Shown: positions 38,740 to 47,138 of the stretch, piece after piece
Position numbering within the stretch: position 1 is the stretch's first letter
How the letters are laid out: every line of letters starts with the position of its first letter
From: Oceanobacter mangrovi
GTDB taxonomy: Bacteria > Pseudomonadota > Gammaproteobacteria > Pseudomonadales > Oceanobacteraceae
Assembly (NCBI RefSeq): GCF_019740315.1
Contig: NZ_JAHXZR010000011.1
Span: 1 to 64,000 of the forward strand
Reading direction: 5' to 3'
Length of the DNA stretch: 64,000 nucleotides
Notes under the pieces: generated by a model
Database searches by the model: none
Told to the model about the DNA's origin: nothing
Seen by the model: the letters and a program-made list of their open reading frames with translations, nothing else
Position numbers and translations under genes: made by a program

Positions 38740-39115
38740 GGATCCATACGACAGAGAATACTGGAAGCCGTATGGATCCTGAGGCAAGCTCAGGATGACG
38801 AATCATTTGAAACCCTGCCGCCCCAAACACCGTCATCCTGAACGCGAAGCAGATTCAGGATCCATACAGCGGAGAATCGCTCAAAGCCGTATGGATCCTG
38901 AGGCAAGCTCAGGATGACAAATCATTTGAAACCCTGCCCGCCCAAAACACCGTCATCCTGAACGCGAAGCAGATTCAGGATCCATACGACAGAAAATCTT
39001 GCGAAGCCGTATGGGTCCCGAGGCAAACTCAGGATGACGCGTCATTTGAAACCCTGCCCGTCCAAAACACCGTCATCCTGAACGCGAAGCAGATTCAGGA
39101 TGACGAATTGTTTGA
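38740..39115. repeat. Palindromic tandem repeat array, 120-bp period (array A)
   Basis: The CGTCATCCTGAACGCG element recurs at 38831, 38951 and 39071, an exact 120-bp period, with a truncated unit before the first. Each unit is itself palindromic: outer arms CGTCATCCTGA/TCAGGATGACG and inner arms TCAGGATCCATAC/GTATGGATCCTGA. The spacer (CATTTGAAACCCTGCC) is also conserved between copies. No frame is maintained. It lies between the MFS gene and codB. Confidence 0.9.
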
Positions 39116-39247
39116 AAGACCTTCCCTTAAAACACCGCTGCCCCAATGGCGGGCATTATGTGATCCCAAACAGTGCCACCCAGTGCGATGCTGCCGCCAG
39201 AACCACGACCCCTTTGTGAGCACCTTGTGCCGTCCGCCCGGGTAACT

Positions 39248-39260
39248 GTGCACTATGCAC
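39248..39260. promoter_or_regulatory. Candidate operator upstream of codB
   Basis: A perfect palindrome GTGCA-CTA-TGCAC (39248-39260) lies about 130 bp before the codB start in an AT-rich stretch that follows the repeat array. The neighbouring PucR-type regulator might bind here. Only position and symmetry support this. Confidence 0.3.
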
Positions 39261-39392
39261 AATTAATAACAAATTGACCTGTCCAGACTCTACAACCGGT
39301 TAGACAGCCGGATTTGAGTTCGTAAACTGGTATATGCCTTGCCTTATCAGGGCTGTGACCAGATAACCACAACTCAACTCACGGAGCCTGAT

Positions 39393-40649
39393 ATGAATAC
39401 TTCGGATTACCCATTGAGCGAAGTGCCCAAAACCGAACGCAGAGGTTTACTCTCAACGTCGGTGGTATTGCTCGGTTTTACCTTCTTCACCGCCACCATG
39501 TGGGCCGGTGGTACGCTCGGAAAATCCTTCTCGTTCGGTGAGCTGATGCTGGCAATTCTGGTCGGCAACCTGCTGCTTGGTGCCTATGCTTCTGCGCTGG
39601 CCTACATCGCCTGTAAAAGTGGTTTGAATTCGGTGCTGATGGGACGTTTCTGTTTTGGTGAAATCGGCAGCAAGCTGTCGGACTTTGTGCTCGGCTTCAC
39701 CCAGATCGGCTGGTACGCATGGGGCACTGCCACCATCGCCATTGTGCTGGTAAAAACCACCGGTATTTCCGCCTCACTGGAAATGCCACTGATGATTTTC
39801 TTCGGTTTTGCCTTCTGCATCACTGCCATGGTCGGCTATCGAGGCCTCGACTGGCTGTCGCGCTTTGCCGTACCGGCGATGATGTTGTTTATTCTGGTCA
39901 GCATGTACACCGGCATGGTGGATATTGGTGGCCTCAGCGGCCTGATGGCACAAACGCCGTCGGACACCATGAGCTTTGCCGCGGCGATTACGGTAGTGAT
40001 CGGAACCTTCGTCAGTGGCGGCACCCAGGCCACCAACTGGAGCCGTTTTGCCAGCTCCCCAAAAATCGCAGTGATCGCCACCATGGCAGCCTTCTTTGTT
40101 GGCAACGGCCTGATGGTTCTGACCGGCGCACTGGGTTCACTGATTTATCAACAGGCCGACATCGTAGACGTCATGCTGGCGCAGGGCTTTGTGGTTCTGG
40201 CCGTGTTGATGCTGTTCCTCAATATCTGGACCACCCAGGACAACACCATTTACAACTTTGCTGTCGCCGGTTGTAACCTGCTGCGTACCGACAAGCGCAA
40301 GCTGGTAACCGTTGCTGGCGCCGCCATCGGCACTGTGCTGGCCATCGGTGGTATGTACAACATGCTGATTCCGTTCCTGATTCTGCTGGGCACCTTTATT
40401 CCCCCCATCGGCGGCGTGATCATGGCCGACTTCTGGCTGCGCCATAAGGGCTCATATCCCAAACTGGCTGACGTCAGCCTGCCGAACTTCAACTGGATGG
40501 GGCTGGCAGCCTATGCCGCTGGTTCCGCCGCGGCCTATTTCTCACCTGTGTTACCACCCGTGGTTGGCGTGCTGGCGGCGGCAGTTTGCTACGGTGTGCT
40601 GCTGAAGCTGCCGCAAGCACAGGCCCAACTGGACCCTGCGGAGGGCTAA
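39393..40649 (+). CDS. codB: Cytosine permease CodB
   Basis: 418 residues with 12 predicted membrane helices, the length of E. coli CodB (419). It belongs to the purine-cytosine permease (NCS1) family: TFFTATMWAGGTLGKSFSF in helix 1, GRFCFGEIGSKLSDFVLGFT, WYAWGTATIAIVL, SRFASSPKIAV, and NIWTTQDNTIYNFAVAG in helix 8. It should import cytosine or a related base by Na+ or H+ symport. ATG 39393 has CGGAG upstream. The stop overlaps the pucR start (TAATG), so the three-gene operon codB-pucR-codA is translationally coupled. Confidence 0.93.
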   Translation: MNTSDYPLSEVPKTERRGLLSTSVVLLGFTFFTATMWAGGTLGKSFSFGELMLAILVGNLLLGAYASALAYIACKSGLNSVLMGRFCFGEIGSKLSDFVLGFTQIGWYAWGTATIAIVLVKTTGISASLEMPLMIFFGFAFCITAMVGYRGLDWLSRFAVPAMMLFILVSMYTGMVDIGGLSGLMAQTPSDTMSFAAAITVVIGTFVSGGTQATNWSRFASSPKIAVIATMAAFFVGNGLMVLTGALGSLIYQQADIVDVMLAQGFVVLAVLMLFLNIWTTQDNTIYNFAVAGCNLLRTDKRKLVTVAGAAIGTVLAIGGMYNMLIPFLILLGTFIPPIGGVIMADFWLRHKGSYPKLADVSLPNFNWMGLAAYAAGSAAAYFSPVLPPVVGVLAAAVCYGVLLKLPQAQAQLDPAEG

Positions 40650-41905
40650 TGGCCATCAGCTGTACTGATATTCCACGCCTGCCCGGCCTCGGCAGCATTC
40701 GCTTCCGGGCTGGTTTCCAGGGTGGCAACCGGGTGGTGCGGTGGCCGTATGTCGCCGAAAACGACAGCATCGCCCCCTGGGTCAGTGGTGGCGAGCTGGT
40801 ATTCGTCACTGGAGTCAACCGCCACCGCAGTGAGCAGAACCTCAAGCAGTTGATCCGTGAAGGCGCAGAGCAGCAAGTGGCTGGCATGGTGATACTGACC
40901 GGACCGGAGTTTATTCGCGAAATTCCGGCGGGCGTGATCGAACTGGCCAACTCGCTGAGCTTCCCGTTATTCGAACAGCCGTACGAATTAAAAATGGTGA
41001 TCGTCACCGAGATCATCAGCAACGCCATTGTGCAGGACAACCTGATGGGGCAGTCGGTGAAGCTGTTCCTCAGCAAGCTGATTAACGGCTTTGCCGAAAC
41101 CCCTGAGCTGATTCACCTGCGTGCCAGCCAGCTGGGGCTGAGTGACAGCCGACCCTATTCGGTGATGGCCATCCGGCTGGCACAGCTGAGCCGGGGCAAC
41201 GACAATCAACTGCAGCCACAGCAACTGCTGCAACAACGCAATTTACTGGAACAGCAACTGGGCGATTTACTGAAACGCCGTGCCATCGACTGGCCTGTGC
41301 TGGTGCATCAGGAAGACTTACTGGCCATCTGGCCCAGTGATGGCGAAACCTCCGGCAGCCTGGCCGACGAACTCGAACAGGCGTTACAACGGCTGCAATT
41401 GCAGCATCCCGATATCGCTCTGTATGCCGGAGTCAGCGACCTGCAAGGGGAACTGAGCCAGCTTGGCGACGCTGCCGAACAGGCCCGCCAGGCGCTGCAG
41501 TTCGCTATCCAGCATCAACACCAGCGGCTGTTCTTCTATGAACAGCTCGGCATTGCGCGGCTGTTTGCCGCCATTCCACAACGCAACATGCTGGCGGATT
41601 TCTGCCAGCAGCAGCTTGGCGAACTCTGTTTCGCTCGCGACAGCAACGCGCTGATGCTGAAAGAAACCCTCACCCAATACCTCAACCTGTTCGGCAACCA
41701 GCAACAAACCGCCGAACTGTTAGGCGTTCATCGCAACACCCTGAGCCACCGGCTGAAGCGCATCGAAGCACTCACCAGCCACAGTCTGAAAGACCCTTAC
41801 ACCCGGCTCAATTTGCAGAACGCCTTGCTGATTGAACAGATTCTGTTCCAGCGCCATAACATTAATAACCCGTTACCAGCTTCAAGCGAGAACCCGCCGT
41901 TATGA
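40649..41905 (+). CDS. PucR-family transcriptional regulator
   Basis: 418 residues. The N-terminal PucR domain (about 10-125) includes GELVFVTGVNRHRSEQNLKQ and FPLFEQPYELKMVIVTEI. A middle GGDEF-like region runs to about residue 330. The C-terminal HTH_30 helix-turn-helix has LFGNQQQTAELLGVHRNTLS followed by HRLKRIEALT. PucR-type proteins sense purine or other ligands through the N-terminal domain and activate catabolic operons. Its position between codB and codA, with TAATG and ATGA overlaps, makes a base-responsive regulator of this operon likely. The gene regulates its own transcript only by inference. Confidence 0.88.
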   Translation: MAISCTDIPRLPGLGSIRFRAGFQGGNRVVRWPYVAENDSIAPWVSGGELVFVTGVNRHRSEQNLKQLIREGAEQQVAGMVILTGPEFIREIPAGVIELANSLSFPLFEQPYELKMVIVTEIISNAIVQDNLMGQSVKLFLSKLINGFAETPELIHLRASQLGLSDSRPYSVMAIRLAQLSRGNDNQLQPQQLLQQRNLLEQQLGDLLKRRAIDWPVLVHQEDLLAIWPSDGETSGSLADELEQALQRLQLQHPDIALYAGVSDLQGELSQLGDAAEQARQALQFAIQHQHQRLFFYEQLGIARLFAAIPQRNMLADFCQQQLGELCFARDSNALMLKETLTQYLNLFGNQQQTAELLGVHRNTLSHRLKRIEALTSHSLKDPYTRLNLQNALLIEQILFQRHNINNPLPASSENPPL

Positions 41906-43149
41906 ACATCATCAATGCCCGCCTGCGCCACAGCAACGACCTCTACAGTCTGGAAATCCACGACGGCCTGTTCGATAAAATCACGCCACAAAGCAGCCTT
42001 TTGAGCGCCAGCGAAAGCAGTCTGGATGTGGCTGGCAAATTGCTGTGCGCGCCGTTCGTCGAGCCGCATATCCACCTCGACGCCGCGCTTACCGCTGGTG
42101 AACCTAACTGGAACCAGAGTGGCACTCTGTTCGAAGGCATCGAACGCTGGGGCGAACGCAAGCCCATGCTCAACGAAGCGGACATTCGTCGGCGGGTACT
42201 GAAAACCATCGAGCTGCTGGTCGCCAACGGCGTACAGCACATCCGTACCCATGCCGACACTTCAGACCCCAGCCTGGTGGGCCTGAAAACCCTTTGTGAT
42301 ATTCGTGATGAATTACGCGACCAGATTGATATTCAGGTGGTCGCCTTTCCCCAGGAAGGCCTGCTGTCCTACCCCAACGGTCTGCAGCTGATGGAGCAGG
42401 CGATGGAATACGGTGCTGATGTGGTTGGTGGTATTCCACATTTTGAATACACCCGCGAACTGGGCGAGCAGTCGATGAAAACCGTGATTGAGCTGGCGCT
42501 CAAATACGATCGGCTGGTCGATGTGCATTGCGACGAAATTGACGACCCTAACTCCCGTTACCTGGAAGTACTGGCCTGCGAAGCGCTGTTCAGCGAGCTG
42601 GGTTCCCGAGTTACTGCCAGCCATACCACCGCCATGCACTCCTACGACAATGCCTACTGTTCCAAGCTGTTCCGTTTGCTGAAGAAGTCCGGCATCAACT
42701 TTATCTCCTGCCCAACCGAAAGCATTCATCTGCAAGGCCGTTTTGACAGCTATCCCAAACGCCGTGGCCTGACCCGGGTAAAAGAACTGCGAGAAGCCGG
42801 TATCAACGTCTGTTTTGCTGAAGACTCTATCTTTGACCCCTGGTATTCACTCGGCAACGGCAAGCTGTTGCGCAGCCTGGATTTTGGCCTGCATATCTGC
42901 CAGATGATGGGTTATCAGGACTTCCAGCGGGCACTCGACCTGATCACAGACAACGGCGCTGTCGCCCTTAATATTCAGCATAATTACGGCATTGAAGTGG
43001 GCAAGCCTGCCAACTTTATTGTGCTGGAAGGTGAAGATGACTACAGCGTGTTACGCAATCAGGGAGAGGTCATGCTGTCGGTACGTGGTGGCGAGATTCT
43101 GATGCAACGGCAGCCATCACAGGTGAGTTATAACCGTTTAGCGGTGTAG
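41902..43149 (+). CDS. codA: Cytosine deaminase-family amidohydrolase, Asp314-to-Ser variant
   Basis: 415 residues and close to E. coli CodA along its whole length (NQSGTLFEGIERWGERK, FPQEGLLSYPNG, DVHCDEIDD, TASHTTAMHSYDNAYCSKLF). Metal ligands His56, His58, His209 and His241, Glu212 and Asp308 are in place. The residue matching E. coli Asp314 is Ser309 (in CFAEDSIFDPW). Family work shows that this Asp discriminates against 5-methylcytosine, and homologues lacking it deaminate 5-methylcytosine to thymine. The loop equivalent to NPLVNIHLQGRF is also changed (CPTESIHLQGRF). So the substrate may be 5-methylcytosine, or another substituted base, rather than plain cytosine. ATGA overlap with pucR. 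Confidence 0.9.
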   Translation: MNIINARLRHSNDLYSLEIHDGLFDKITPQSSLLSASESSLDVAGKLLCAPFVEPHIHLDAALTAGEPNWNQSGTLFEGIERWGERKPMLNEADIRRRVLKTIELLVANGVQHIRTHADTSDPSLVGLKTLCDIRDELRDQIDIQVVAFPQEGLLSYPNGLQLMEQAMEYGADVVGGIPHFEYTRELGEQSMKTVIELALKYDRLVDVHCDEIDDPNSRYLEVLACEALFSELGSRVTASHTTAMHSYDNAYCSKLFRLLKKSGINFISCPTESIHLQGRFDSYPKRRGLTRVKELREAGINVCFAEDSIFDPWYSLGNGKLLRSLDFGLHICQMMGYQDFQRALDLITDNGAVALNIQHNYGIEVGKPANFIVLEGEDDYSVLRNQGEVMLSVRGGEILMQRQPSQVSYNRLAV

Positions 43150-43199
43150 CCGCTGGTCAGGTGTCTGCTGTCATTAGGAACAAGTCACAGCTAGGGCTG

Positions 43200-43535
43200 G
43201 CACCGTCGTCCTGAACGCGCTGCAGATTCAGGCCCCATACAGCGGAGAATCTTTCAAAGCCATATGGATCCTGAGGCAAGCTCAGGACGACGAATTATGT
43301 GAAAGGCTTCTGCCCAAAAACACCGTCTTCCTGAACGCGCAGCAGATTCAGGATCCATGTAACGGAGAATCTTTCCAAGCCATATGGATCCTGAGGCGAG
43401 CTCAGGATGACAAATTATGTGAAAGGCTTCAGACCAAAAGCACCGTCATCCTGAACGCGCTGCAGATTCAGGACCCATACAGCAGAGAATATTTCAAAGC
43501 CGCGAGCTCAGGACGACGAAATAGCTGGGTAATTT
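43200..43535. repeat. Palindromic tandem repeat array, 120-bp period (array B)
   Basis: Same family and orientation as the array at 38740. CACCGTC-(G/T/A)-TCCTGAACGCG recurs at 43201, 43321 and 43441, again exactly 120 bp apart. Outer arms CGTCATCCTGA/TCAGGATGACG and inner arms around GATCCATA/TATGGATCC are kept, and the spacer (TTATGTGAAAGGCTTC) is specific to this array. The last copy is shortened just before the Lrp gene stop at 43539. Together the two arrays flank the cod operon. Confidence 0.9.
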
Positions 43536-43538
43536 TTC

Positions 43539-44036
43539 TCACAAGCCTTTCGGATTCATCAGCTCATCCACCGGATAACCGCGGAATTTCTTGCTCTCTT
43601 TCAGAATCACGTGGGTATTGATGTTGCTGATTTCCGGACACATCTGGATCAGCGAGTTACTCAGCTCCATATAACGCGTCATATGTGAGCAAATAAACCG
43701 CACAATAAAGTCGCAGCCACCACTCACCGTCCAGGCTTCCATCACTTCCGGAATAGCTTCAATCCGCTGCTCCAGAAAACGGAAGGTATCCGGTGCGTGG
43801 CTGCCAAGGGAAATGGTGGCAATACATTGCACTGGCCGACACAGGCGGTCGATGTTGATGCGGCCAATAAAGCCATCAACCCAGCCGTCCTGTATCAGTT
43901 TTTGCAAACGCTGGTGACAGGCGCTGGGCGACAGGTTGACCTTCTCCGCCAGCTCTTTATTGGTGATTCGACCATCGTGCTGCAGTGCCTGTAGCATGCG
44001 CAAATCCAGCCGATCCAGTTCACTTGCCCGTTTCAC
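43539..44036 (-). CDS. Lrp/AsnC-family transcriptional regulator
   Basis: 165 residues. The N-terminal winged helix-turn-helix is clear (LDRLDLRMLQALQHDGRITN, KELAEKVNLSPSACHQRLQK) and a RAM/AsnC_trans_reg ligand-binding domain follows (ECL-like fold, residues about 70-145). GTG start 44036 with GAGG upstream. It follows the class III aminotransferase gene by 34 bp in the same direction and is opposite to the M20/ast genes. A role in amino-acid-responsive control of the aminotransferase or of the arginine genes is likely from location; the ligand is not known. Confidence 0.88.
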   Translation of the reverse strand: MKRASELDRLDLRMLQALQHDGRITNKELAEKVNLSPSACHQRLQKLIQDGWVDGFIGRINIDRLCRPVQCIATISLGSHAPDTFRFLEQRIEAIPEVMEAWTVSGGCDFIVRFICSHMTRYMELSNSLIQMCPEISNINTHVILKESKKFRGYPVDELMNPKGL

Positions 44037-44069
44037 CCGACACCTCGTATGCCTGTAAAAATAATCTGA

Positions 44070-45488
44070 TTAACAGCCAGGCAGGGTTTTGATAGCCGTT
44101 GCCAGGCTGTCTACCAGGCGGTCGATTTCCGCTCTGGAAATAATTAATGGTGGCGAAATCGCCAGTGTGCCAACACTTGGCAGCGGCCGCACAATCACAC
44201 CTTGTTGACGTACCGCCTGACTGACTTTTAATGGCCATTTGGCGGCCGGGTCTGGCAAGGTCTTATTGGCCTTGTCGACGACCAGCTGTACCCCGGCCAG
44301 CAAACCACGGCCACGAATTTCACCCACCTGACTCATCGGTAGCAGCCGTTCAGACAGCTGCTGATGTAAATAAGCGCCATTGTCTGCCGCCTGTTCGACC
44401 AGTCCTTCCCGCTCCATCAGTTGCAGGTTGGCCAGCGCCACCGCCGCACCCACCGGATGACCGGAATAGGTGTAACCGTGAGAGAACGCCCCGTACACAT
44501 CAGAGCCCTGCTTCAGCACCTGCCACACCGCCTGGCTGACAAACGCCGCCGACATCGGGAAATAACCACTGGTCAGACCCTTGGCGGAACTCATCAGGTC
44601 GGGCTCAAGCCCCAGTTGCGGTGAACCAAACCAGCTGCCCAAACGGCCATAACCGCACACCACCTCGTCAGCCACCAGCAAAATATCGTGCTGCTGTAAC
44701 AAGACTTTAAGAGCCGGATAATATCCGGCTGGCGGCTCAATAATACCGCCAGCGGCGTGAATTGGCTCAGCAAAAAATGCCGCGATGTTATCCGCACCTT
44801 CGCGCTCGATCAGGCATTGAACCTCTGTAATCAGGCGATCACAGAATTGCTGTTGGGTTTCTCCCGCCTGGCCGCGAGTGTAATAGTGCGGGCACTCTAC
44901 CCGCAAAACAAAATCCTGTGGCAGCGGGTAGCCTTTGTGAAAACCGCCCAGTCCTGTCAGGCTGGCGGTGCTGATGGAAGTACCGTGATAGGCCTGCTGG
45001 CGAGCAATCACTTTGGTTTTCGACGGTTTGCCGCGCAGCCCATGATAATGCCAGGCAATCTTGATCAGGGTGTCGTTGGCATCACTGCCGCTGGAGCCGA
45101 AGAAAACCCGGCCATCCGTCAGACTGGCTGGTACCAGTGTCAGCAGCTTTTCCGCCAGCGCCACCTGCCAGGGGTTAGAGGCATTGCTGAAGGTATGGTA
45201 ATAGGCCAGCTGGTCAGCGGCCGCTTTCATGGCTTCGGTAATTTCCTGGCGACCATAACCGGCGTTGACACACCAGAGACCACCGACCGCATCCAGTAAC
45301 ATCTGGCCATCACTATCAAGGATATTGCAGCCGCTGGCGGCAGTAATCATCGACGGGCCATTGGCTTCCAGTGCAGTAATCGAGGATGCCGGATGCAACA
45401 GCACATTTGCATCCTGCTCTACTAATCCCTCGATATCCAGATCTGGGATTGCAGCTTCTGCTGTAGAAAAAACGCTGGATTCAGTCAT
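44070..45488 (-). CDS. Class III omega-aminotransferase
   Basis: 472 residues from ATG 45488 (AGGAG upstream). It is a PLP-dependent fold type I enzyme of the aspartate-aminotransferase-family/omega-amino acid:pyruvate group. Landmarks are GGLWCVNAGYG, VFFGSSGSDANDTLIKIAWH, AYHGTSISTASLTGL, IHAAGGIIEPP, DEVVCGYGRLGSWFGS and the PLP lysine in SSAKGLTSGYFPMS. Similar enzymes use beta-alanine, putrescine or other omega amines with pyruvate. It does not look like AstC (succinylornithine aminotransferase), though it lies beside the ast genes. Co-transcribed with the Lrp gene and divergent from the M20 gene. Confidence 0.85.
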   Translation of the reverse strand: MTESSVFSTAEAAIPDLDIEGLVEQDANVLLHPASSITALEANGPSMITAASGCNILDSDGQMLLDAVGGLWCVNAGYGRQEITEAMKAAADQLAYYHTFSNASNPWQVALAEKLLTLVPASLTDGRVFFGSSGSDANDTLIKIAWHYHGLRGKPSKTKVIARQQAYHGTSISTASLTGLGGFHKGYPLPQDFVLRVECPHYYTRGQAGETQQQFCDRLITEVQCLIEREGADNIAAFFAEPIHAAGGIIEPPAGYYPALKVLLQQHDILLVADEVVCGYGRLGSWFGSPQLGLEPDLMSSAKGLTSGYFPMSAAFVSQAVWQVLKQGSDVYGAFSHGYTYSGHPVGAAVALANLQLMEREGLVEQAADNGAYLHQQLSERLLPMSQVGEIRGRGLLAGVQLVVDKANKTLPDPAAKWPLKVSQAVRQQGVIVRPLPSVGTLAISPPLIISRAEIDRLVDSLATAIKTLPGC

Positions 45489-45610
45489 AACAAAACTCCT
45501 GTCTGGCCACGATTCCCGGGACTGGCGAGCCAGTGACTGAATCAGGGCCATTTACCTAATATAAAAAGCGTCCAGAACGCTGTGATTGTGCTTTTCAGTG
45601 TATGAATCCG

Positions 45611-45631
45611 ATACCGGATTTTATCCGGTAT
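45611..45631. promoter_or_regulatory. Inverted repeat in the divergent aminotransferase/M20 promoter region
   Basis: ATACCGGA (45611-45618) / TCCGGTAT (45624-45631) with a 5-nt TTTTA loop lies 120 bp upstream of the aminotransferase start and about 240 bp before the M20 gene. Region 45489-45869 is AT-rich without an open frame. A regulator-binding site (for example Lrp) or a weak terminator are both possible. Confidence 0.4.
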
Positions 45632-45869
45632 TTAAGTCACCAAGAGATAGAATATTCGCGCAATAGCAACGTTAATCCTGGCCAGAAACCCCATTAAATC
45701 TGGAGAATTAAAAAATCATCCAGCGTCCTTACCAAACCGAATTTTATTCGAAGCAATAATCAAAACTACGCATCACATTCGTTGGCTGCTGAACAACACT
45801 TCGCCGTAACAGATTCATCTGTTTCACCCTTATTTCAATAAATGCCCCAATAACGAAGCGGCCAAGGTT

Positions 45870-47138
45870 ATGACCCAGCCCAACACCAACTCTCTCCAAA
45901 ATACAGTGGCCCACCAGCAGTTGCTGGACTATCTGGCCAGCCGTGCCGACACCATGCTGCAGGCCACCCGGAGCCTGTGTGAGATCAATTCCGGTAGCTA
46001 CAACCTTGATGGTATTGAGCAAGTCCAGCAGCAGTTACAGCAGCTTTTCGCCCCGCTGGCCGACAGCCACAGGTTACAACCGTTAGGGCCACTGGAACGG
46101 GTAACCGACAGCGGCGATGTTGAAGCCCTGCCACTGGCGCCGATGCAGATTTTCCAGAGTCGTCCAGCAGCGCCGTTACAACTGCTATTCACTGGCCACT
46201 GCGATACCGTGTTTCCGCTCAGCTGCGATTTCCAGCACTGCCATATCGACGGTAACCGCCTTCATGGCCCGGGCACCGCCGATATGAAAGGCGGTCTGGT
46301 ACTGATCGCCGAAGTGATTCGTTGGCTCAATCAGTCCGGGATTCGTGAACAGGTAGGTTTTACTGTGGCAATTTCCCCGGATGAGGAAATTGGTTCTCCC
46401 TGCTCTGGCCCGATCCTGATGCAACTGGCCAAACAGGCGTTAGCTAACGCTTCTGCAATTGGCATGACCTACGAACCGGCGCTGGAAGATGGCACCCTCG
46501 CCGGAGCCCGCAAAGGTAGCGGTAACTTTGCCATTACCGCCAAAGGCCGCAGCAGCCACGCCGGCCGGGCATTTTTTGAAGGCCGCAACGCGGTGGCGGC
46601 CATTGCCAAAGTCGCCAGCCAGCTGGCCAACCTGAGCGACGAAGACAGCGGCCTGAGCCTCAACATCGGCCAGATTCTTGGCGGTGGCGCGGTCAATATC
46701 GTGCCAGACAGCTGTATCTGCCGTTTTAACGTCCGCGTTGCCGAACCACAGCAACAGCAGCAGGTGCTGGAAGATATTCATCGGGTGATTGACGCCGTTA
46801 GCCAGGACACTGGCGTCGAACTGGCGTTGCACGGCCATTTCAACCGCCCACCCAAGCCCATGACAGCAGCCCAGCAGCGGCTGTTTGAAATCCTTCGCGA
46901 GGGCGGTGCTGAACTTGGCCTGGATATCCGCTGGCGTGCCACCGGTGGTTGTTGTGAGGGAAATAATCTCGCCGCCGCTGGCCTGATCAATATCGATACC
47001 CTGGGCGTACGTGGCGCCAATATCCACACCGACCAGGAATACGCCTGCAGCGACAGCTTTGTCGAACGCGCCGCGCTGTCGATTGTACTGATTCAGAAAC
47101 TACTCAAACTCCAGCAAGAGGGCCAACTGCCATGTTAA
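45870..47138 (+). CDS. M20-family metallo-amidohydrolase, possible desuccinylase substitute
   Basis: 422 residues of the M20 peptidase/deacylase family (ArgE/DapE/carboxypeptidase G2 group). Metal-site motifs are LLFTGHCDTVFP (His and Asp), HGPGTADMKGG (bridging Asp), SPDEEIGSPC (catalytic Glu and ligand Glu), MTYEPALED and a final ligand His in RGANIHTDQEY. There is no signal peptide, so it is cytoplasmic. It overlaps astA by seven bases, and no astE-type gene is present in this cluster. Removing the succinyl group from succinylglutamate is therefore a plausible job, but other N-acyl amino acids are possible. It starts the M20-astA-astD-astB unit. Confidence 0.8.
   Translation: MTQPNTNSLQNTVAHQQLLDYLASRADTMLQATRSLCEINSGSYNLDGIEQVQQQLQQLFAPLADSHRLQPLGPLERVTDSGDVEALPLAPMQIFQSRPAAPLQLLFTGHCDTVFPLSCDFQHCHIDGNRLHGPGTADMKGGLVLIAEVIRWLNQSGIREQVGFTVAISPDEEIGSPCSGPILMQLAKQALANASAIGMTYEPALEDGTLAGARKGSGNFAITAKGRSSHAGRAFFEGRNAVAAIAKVASQLANLSDEDSGLSLNIGQILGGGAVNIVPDSCICRFNVRVAEPQQQQQVLEDIHRVIDAVSQDTGVELALHGHFNRPPKPMTAAQQRLFEILREGGAELGLDIRWRATGGCCEGNNLAAAGLINIDTLGVRGANIHTDQEYACSDSFVERAALSIVLIQKLLKLQQEGQLPC

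Noticed and set aside
38740-39115. Possible CRISPR array because of regular repeats
   Set aside because: The period is 120 bp, the whole unit is repeated including the spacer, units are palindromic throughout and no cas genes are nearby.
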